A stretch of 64,000 nt of DNA from Magnolia sinica (lineage: Eukaryota > Streptophyta > Magnoliopsida > Magnoliales > Magnoliaceae), in the NCBI RefSeq assembly GCF_029962835.1, contig NC_080577.1, positions 8,966,501 to 9,030,500 on the forward strand, written 5' to 3'. A model generated the notes under the pieces. It was not told the origin of the DNA, ran no database searches, and saw nothing but the letters and a program-made list of their open reading frames with translations. Numbering within the stretch: the stretch's first letter is position 1; each line of letters begins with the position of its first letter. Below are positions 57,541-64,000 of the stretch, piece after piece. Position numbers and translations under genes: made by a program.

Positions 57541-60500
57541 CTAACCCAACAGGTCCTTAACATTCAGAGCCCATTCGATGATGAGACGCTTAGCCGAAGA
57601 TGCCATGAACCCAGCCGAATTGGAAAGGTTTCTAAAGCATCTATTGTTTCTTTCCTTCCACACAGACCACCACACTGCAAGGACTGCCATTCTCCAGATG
57701 GTTGTTTTCGTCTTACCCAAATACGTCCCATGCCACGCAAGAAGGAACTGATCTGCCTCCCTCGGGAAACACCAAGGTATGTTAAAAGAGCTCATAAACT
57801 CAGCCCAGATGGAATGGACGAACTGACAATGCAGTAGAAGATATATTTGGGATGATCATACCTTTCTTCCTAAGGTTGTTGATGGTCAAAATTTTCTTTT
57901 TCCCTACCAACCATCCGAACTCCAGAATTTTAGGAGGGGCGTCATATTTCCATATGAAAGAGTGATTGAATTGCGACACTAAAGCTTGCTTGCGTAGCTG
58001 ATTGTAGAGAGAGCGGACTGAGAAGCAGGACGATTTTTCTGGTTTCCAGCATAATTTGTCTTCTGAGGAAGTAGAAGGAGCTGAATGATAAAGGCATTCT
58101 AACAGACCTGCGTATTCCGAAATCTCCCAGTCATGTAAGCTTCTTCTACAGCTAACATTCCAGACGAGATTCCCCCCAGAGGTGTGGAGGAAATCAGCAA
58201 CGAACCCATTCTTAGCCGTTGTGATCCGATAGGAGAGGGGAATCTGAGTTTTAATTGTTGATCTCCTATCCAGACATCATCCCAGAAGCGGATTTTTTTA
58301 CCATTGCCGAGGATATAACCAATATTAGGGAGAACTTCCTTTTTCATTCTCATAATGTCCTGCCATATGTGCGAAACTTTGTTCGACGATAAGTCTTTCA
58401 CCCACCAGGCATCAGAAGTGCTGCTGTATTTCCCCCTGATTATAGAGCTCCAGAGACCGCCTTCTTCTGCCCCTAGCCTCCAGATCCACTTTCCAAGGAG
58501 AGCGTTGTTCATAGCCTTTAGGTCTTTAACCCCTGCTCCACCATGGGACAGCTGGGTGCAGACCTCTGACCAGTTAAGGAGGTGGAATTTCTTACCTATT
58601 TCCTTGCCTTGCCAAAGGAAATCACGTCTCAATTTGTCGATGGTCTTTCTAACCGTAGCCGGGCATTTCAGGAGAGACATATAATACACAGGGAGGTTTA
58701 AGAGGGTGGCTTTAATTAACGTGAGACATCCACCGAGAGACAAATAACGGCTCTTCCATCTGGAGAGAACTGACTGAAATCTGCCAATGACTTTGTCCCA
58801 AGAAGACAATGGAGGTTCTCCGATGCAGAGCGGTAAGCCCACGAATGAAGAAGGGAGTGACTCTGCGGAGCAGCCAAGAGATGAAGTGAGAGTGTTGACC
58901 TCCTCGCTTTCCATGTTAATCCCAAAGATCTTTGATTTTGTCATATTCACTTTTAGGTCGGAAATGGCTTGAAAACAGCGGATAGTAGTGCCCAGGTTTA
59001 CCACCTTCTCATACGATTCTTCAGAAAAAATAAGGGAATCATCCGCATGTTGGATGTGGGTGATAGGACGTGGCAAGCCATTGATTTCGATCCCACCTAG
59101 AAGACCTTCCTCTTGCCCCTTCGAAAGCATTCTAGAGAATGCCTCTCCTATCAGCAAAAATAAGAAAGGGGAGAGAGGGTCACCTTGCCTAAGACCTCTG
59201 TTACTTATGAAAAACCCTTTAGGAGAGTCATTTAGTAAAATAGAATAGTGGGCTGATCCTGTACATTCTCTCATCCAGTCTCTCCATTTGACCCCGAACC
59301 CCATGCGCTTTAACAAGTATTGAAGAAAGCCCCAGTCAACATGATCGTAGGCTTTTTCGATGTCCAACTTGTAAGTGATATGCTTCCGGCCCGATCTTGC
59401 GCAAGAATCTAGAATTTCATTAGCAGTTAGGGCTGCGTCGACAATCTGTCTTCCAGCAATGAAAGCACACTGATTTTCTGATATTAACTTCCCAATAACC
59501 TTCGCCAGACGAGTAGCCAAAACCTTAGCCAAGATCTTGTTGGGGCCCCCCACCAAACTAATGGGTCCGAAGTTCTTGGGAGACGCTGCTCCTGCTAGCT
59601 TCAGAATCAGCGTGACGAAAGTTGCCCTTAGGCTGGTAGAAATCTATCCTTTCAGGTGGAAATCTTTGAAGAAGTCGATGACATCTGCTTTGATCACTTC
59701 CTAGAATTGAGCAAAGAACGCAATCGGGAATCCGTCCGGCCTTGGGGCTTTATCAGCTCCAAGATCATCTATAGCCCGCTTAATCTCTTCTTCCGTGAAT
59801 GGGGCTTCAAGGGAGGACGCGTCATCTTCTGATATGACGTTGAAATGTATACCATCTAGCTTGGGTCTGCGCCACTGTTTTCCGTTGAGGAGCGAACTGA
59901 AGTAGGAAACCATAATATCCGAGATATCATCCTAGTCCTCAAATCGAACCCCTTCTAGCAAAATGCTATTGATTTTGTTATTAGACGCGTGCCAATTTGC
60001 CATCCTATGGAAGAAACGAGTGTTTCTGTCCCCTTCCTTCAACCAAGTCAGACGCGCCTTTTGTTTCTAGGAGATTTCTTTTTGAAGAATTCTGTTGGCG
60101 ATTTCCTGAATCAGATTTATCCTTGTGGCTTGCAAATCAGGAGAGGAGCCCCCTATTTCCATGTGAGCGTCTAAGGCAGACAAGTCAGATAGAAGCTTAG
60201 AATAGTCGAGGTCTCTATTTTGCATATCACTCTTGTGCCACTCTTTTAGCTCTTTCTTCAACATCTTCAATTTGACCGACAATATAAAGTCCGCATTGCC
60301 TTGGACCTTGAAGCCTTTCCACCAATCAACAATCTTGGTGGCAAACCCCTTGATAGAAAGCCACAAGAGCTCGAATCGAAAAGGTTTTGGCCCCCAGTTC
60401 TGCTCCACCACTTCCAGGGATATTGGATGGTGATCGGATGTAGTTCTGGGAAGCACGAACTGAGAGGATGAAGGGAACTGATCTAACTAGTCGGGGGAGA

Positions 60501-61104
60501 TAAGAAACCTGTCCAACCTGCACATTGTAGGGGACTCTCTCCCATTGGACCAAGTGAATCTAGCACCAAGAATGGGGAGGTCGACGAGTTCCTCTTCTTT
60601 GATCCAATCAGAAAACTGCTTCATGGTTGGGGTATTCGATCTGCTGTGAGATTTTTCCTGACTATTCCTGACAATGTCGAAGTCCCCGGCTATACAGCAC
60701 GCACCTACGAATTTCTGCCTGGAAAGGGAAAGTTCTTCCCAGAAAGCTTTTCTGTCCCTGTCCTGACTCGGCCCATAAATAGAGGAAAAGCAACAAGTGA
60801 ATCTAGAGGAAATGTGCTGAAGGATAACCGAAACAAAGAATTTACCCGTCCAGCTGTTGAGAACCTGCCATGCTGAATTCTTCCAGGCAACTAAAATACC
60901 TCCTGCACTGCCCATAGAATCTTTAGCCACCCAACTCACATCTGCGGCCCGCCAGAGAGAACCCAACAGTCTGTCGTTGAAGTTGGGGCACTTGGTTTCC
61001 TGAAAGCAGATAATATCAGGTTTATATTTGTCGCAAGTGTCCTTGATGATGCATCTTTTCTGTTTGGACCCCACCCCCCGGATATTCCAAGAGAGCAGCT
61101 TCAT
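57541..61104 (-). pseudogene. LINE ORF2: endonuclease, reverse transcriptase, zf-RVT
   Basis: It starts MKLLSWNIRG (APE endonuclease), then QETK, YGPSQD, RLDRF and TTSDHHP. The usual GDFN reads GDFD, so an active-site Asn is changed. RT follows with NQCAFIAGRQIVDA, LDIEKAYDHVDW, GLRQGDPLSPFLFLLIGEAF and HADDSLIF. Near the end comes WWSVWKERNNRCFRNLS, the zf-RVT tail, with stop at 57541. In-frame stops lie at 60487, 60067, 59932, 59701 and 59644; all are TAG, and at least four sit where the family has Trp. The frame changes near 58240 and is restored near 57850. The start ATG overlaps, as ATGA, a stop of the frame read from 61373. Confidence 0.9.
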
Positions 61105-61312
61105 TTGGAAACATAGCTTCCCCGAGTACCCTGACAGGAGGTCCTTTTCGAAGGAGTAACCGAAAGTCCCTGTCCTGTAAATAAGTTGTGCAATTCCCTG
61201 TCGCTACGAGTATTCTGCATTATCATGTTGGAAGTTGGCATTGATCTTCGCATCTTGGGGGATCTGTGCTTCGTGAGGGGTCTGCCACTTGCTTCTACAC
61301 ATTGGAATAACG

Positions 61313-63457
61313 CTAAGAAGTCCTCCGGGCAATCCCCAAAGGAAAGTCCAAGAGCTCTGCCCACGTGTCCCATGGCATCTTTAATCCATTTCTTGTGAGG
61401 AATCTTCTCGATTCTGCTTCACATCTAACCCTTTTCAGTTGTTGGGGGTTGTCTTCCTTGCAAGTCGATGTCATGCCCCCTCTGGTCTGTAAAGGTTCCG
61501 CCTCAATAACCTCAAGTTCTGGATGTTCCTGGAATAGATTAGGGAGACCATAGTCGGACCAGTGGTTAGCTGAGGACACGGGAGACGAGGGAACGGAGTC
61601 CTGCGTAGGCGGATTCTCAGAGTAGAAAGAGCCTTGATCGATTTCAACTCCCGAGATCATCATCCTTTGATCAGGATGAGGCTGTGATAGGAGTTGGTCC
61701 CCTTGTTGGTGTTCTTCATAATGTATCGGTTCTCCGTAAACGCCTGGATGAAGAATGAGAGCGTCGCTGGAAGATAATGGGGGTTGGGTACTGTCTGTCG
61801 GGTGATGTAAGTTAAGGTCTGTCGGGTCTGGGACGACGGACCCGATACCAGTCAGACCTGAAGGGTATTTTAAAATACCCGACGGACCTGCGAGACCTGG
61901 CCCCGAACGAGCAGAGATATCGGAGTCGGGTCCGAAATCCAAATAGCGCAAACAGGCCCCCGGGGCTTCGCGAGCCTTCCTTAGCACATCTGCCGAGAGA
62001 GAGTGGCTACGTGGCCACCTCTCGTCTTCATTCCCTTCCGATGGACAATTAATCTCAGAAATATGAGCTGGTGGGGGCGACGCTCGAGGTGAAAAGGCCG
62101 GACCACCTGTCGCGTAGGCAGCTCCTCTGGCTTGATGATCGGGTGAGAATGCTCCACACGTCTGACGTGAAGAGGGACGGCAGGTGGAAGCATTAATAGC
62201 TACCTGTAACAACGCTGCCTTAGCATCCAGTACTATGCGGGAGTTCTGAAGGGGAAAACCTTCTTGCTCCACACCAGTGGGGATGTCGGAGACTGCTGGA
62301 GGTTCCCTAGCTCGCCATAAGTCTCCCCATCTCGGGGATTGAGAGGATTTCTCCTCTTGCTGAATTGGGAGAGGGATCTCTTTGTCTTCGGCTATAATCG
62401 TGATTTGAGGAGGGGTGATGACGCCTTTCTTCCTTCTGATCATCATCCTAGCAACGCCCATCTCCTCCCCGAGTTTTGTTTTTTGGTCTTACTCTATCAG
62501 TTGCCCTAACTCGTTTGCCACTTGAATGAAAAAATCGTCGTACCAGAGTTCTAACGGGATCCCCCAAATTAGAATCCACACCTCCTTGTATCCAAATATG
62601 GAAAATTCTTCCCAGCTGTGGACTGATCGAACAGGTCCGTCGTTATGTAGAGCTCTTGCAATCCTGAGGGTATCCGGATTCAGTCCCGGTGTGAGCTTGA
62701 TCCAGAGTTCATTATACCCTATAGGCCTGATGGAGAATTGAGCAGATCGGATACGGCAGACGCTGTTTATCCATTCCTTGATCTGGGGAAGAGTAACCCC
62801 TTCTCTCATGAGCAGTACCACGGAATCCTGCAGCTCCTTATATTGAGCTATGCGCTCTGCATTGATCGTGATCTTGTTTGCTTCCTTAGTATTAATTAAA
62901 ACGTTCTTCCTTTCTCCTATGTTGTCGGTTACTATCTGGGCAGACGCTATTCCTTTCACGACGGCAGGCTTCGCTAGGGCATCCCAGTATGACTTTGCCC
63001 TTTGCATAGAGGAATTAATATCCGATTTGGGTTGGTTAATCGGTCCAGCTGATCTTGCTCTCATTGTAGGTCTCCTTTCACGAGGGAGGGCTTCTCTCGT
63101 TGTAGGTCTCCTTTCCGGCCCGAATCTGGCGCGTTGTACTAGCAGTTTTTCTCCACCGAAACTCTAGCCATGTAGCATGGAAACGGCTCGGGATAGCTCC
63201 TCCTCTGAGCTCATTCTGATCAGAGCAAAACCCCTGTATTCTCCATTAGTTTTGTCTCGGGGCATTATCACGTCCATTACTGCTCCTGCATGTCCAAAGA
63301 CCCTTTTGAGATTTAGCGGAAACCAACAAAGGGGGTAGCCCTTGACAAAGAGAGTTGGAAGAGAGTCGTAATGGGAGCTTCTTTTCCCCCGATCCGGTTT
63401 CTTTCGTCCTACCTGTATCCAGTCATCCATCTTCTTTCCCTGTATCCAGTCATCCAT
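61313..63457 (-). pseudogene. LINE ORF1: RRM and DUF4283-like nucleic-acid-binding protein
   Basis: From the ATG at 63457 (MDDWIQ) the frame shows an RRM-like region (PTLFVKGYP … LKRVFGHAGAVMDVIMPRD … YRGFALIRM), then a DUF4283-like region ending GIPLELWYDDFFIQVANELG, then a long Pro/Ser-rich tail to 61313. No CCHC zinc knuckle is seen. Stops interrupt the single frame at 63164 (TAG) and 62489 (TAA). The tail frame may originally have continued into the frame read at 61373-61101, which ends in an ATGA overlap with ORF2. The 27-bp repeat at its start duplicates the first codons. Confidence 0.8.
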
Positions 63458-63467
63458 CTTCTTTCCC
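63414..63467. repeat. 27-bp perfect tandem duplication at LINE ORF1 start
   Basis: 63414-63440 and 63441-63467 are identical. The copy is in frame on the minus strand and repeats GKKMDDWIQ, giving two candidate start codons. Confidence 0.95.
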
Positions 63468-63533
63468 TTGTCCTTTCCTGCAATGTTTTCTACTGTTCCG
63501 ATCAATGCATTGCCGGAAGCGGTAGTCTTCTGT

Positions 63534-63550
63534 ACCGCCTCCACACAGTG
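63534..63550. repeat. Right target-site duplication of the LINE
   Basis: ACCGCCTCCACACAGTG matches the left copy at 57414-57430 at 15 of 17 positions and sets the LINE's 5' boundary. Confidence 0.75.
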
Positions 63551-64000
63551 TTGTTGCCTCAAACTAATTAATGTATTCCAGGAGTAATGCTTTCTTGATA
63601 TAATATATAATAATCCAGAAAAACATAAACAATCAGAAAGACAGATTTCAATATGATTTAAAAGATAATGGACTTCATGACAGGAACCAGAAGAGTATAC
63701 ATCATCTCTACCCCTTTGTGGCTAAATTAATTATATAGAAGATTTCTCAAGCATATCTGTTGCGTACGGAAAATGGATGGTTGGTTGTACCTTGTGCACT
63801 GAACTAATGCAATTGTATTCAAACTGAGTGCATAATATTTAGAGTATATGTGATAATTATTTCATCAAACATTCCTAAATGCTTTGAAATTAGTCTCAAT
63901 TGACAGCTGGTTGAAGGGAAATTTTGAAAATAATAATAATAATAATATTTTTTACTAATTTTTAATTAAAAATGAATTTTATTTTCTGAAAATTGACAAG
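63551..64000. other. AT-rich flank, nothing recognised
   Basis: No coding or repeat-family resemblance is seen apart from a short (AAT)n run near 63930-63948. Confidence 0.6.

Larger units (their letters stand above)
57431..63533 (-). mobile_element. Near-full-length L1-type LINE, inactive
   Basis: A 6.1-kb non-LTR retrotransposon on the minus strand runs from 63533 down to a short A7 tail at 57431 (preceded by TCATCTTTC), flanked by a 17-bp imperfect target duplication. It carries ORF1 (RRM plus DUF4283-like region) and ORF2 (endonuclease, RT, zf-RVT). Only about 75 bp precede the first ORF1 ATG, so the 5' end may be slightly truncated. It is inactive: ORF1 has two in-frame stops, and ORF2 has five in-frame TAGs plus about two frame changes near the C-terminus. 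Long stretches otherwise stay in one frame, which argues for a moderate age. Confidence 0.92.

Overview
The window is nuclear DNA from a flowering plant. All the genes are plant-type: clathrin heavy chain with many introns, plastid ketol-acid reductoisomerase, a DUSP12-tail zinc protein, and the plant-specific TFIIB-related factor PTF2. The introns are AT-rich with GT-AG borders. The repeats are L1 and RTE LINEs, Ty3/gypsy and Ty1/copia relics, tRNA-derived SINEs, PIF/Harbinger and hAT MITEs, and many fold-back MITEs containing a GGTGGGCCCCAC-type word. Long TE-filled introns and this fold-back family suggest a woody magnoliid or similar early-diverging angiosperm, but that is inference; only 'angiosperm-type plant' is well supported.

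Layout. (1) 1-27953, plus strand: clathrin heavy chain from about residue 136 to the natural stop, 27 exons in the window. Intron 2 holds a degenerate tandem array. Intron 4 (9.5 kb) holds a LINE and an old Ty3/gypsy element with a second gypsy fragment nested in it. Intron 7 holds a SINE with a perfect 18-bp target duplication. Intron 9 holds a copia relic and word-repeat elements. One intron is GC-AG. (2) 28.3-31.9 kb: spacer with three fold-back MITEs and a very short SINE-like insert. (3) 31975-42532, plus strand: ketol-acid reductoisomerase, 10 exons, intact after its first codons, but the expected ATG is one base out of frame with the transit peptide. (4) 42.5-46.7 kb: repeat-rich spacer with a clean hAT MITE. 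(5) About 47.2-50.14 kb, plus strand: a 126-aa zinc protein with a probable 5'UTR intron full of repeats. (6) 50.1-54.6 kb: spacer with MITEs. (7) 54623-56206, plus strand: single-exon PTF2. (8) 57431-63533, minus strand: a nearly complete L1 LINE with two ORFs and a 17-bp target duplication.

The four host genes are functionally unrelated (endocytosis, branched-chain amino acid synthesis, a zinc protein of unknown role, transcription initiation) and share no operon-like logic. What links them is repeat load, with the same fold-back MITE family lying just upstream of three of the four genes. I found no unmistakably new system. The points most worth checking are the out-of-frame start of the reductoisomerase gene, the fold-back MITEs at gene starts, the word-repeat elements, and the LINE whose ORF2 stops are all TAG.
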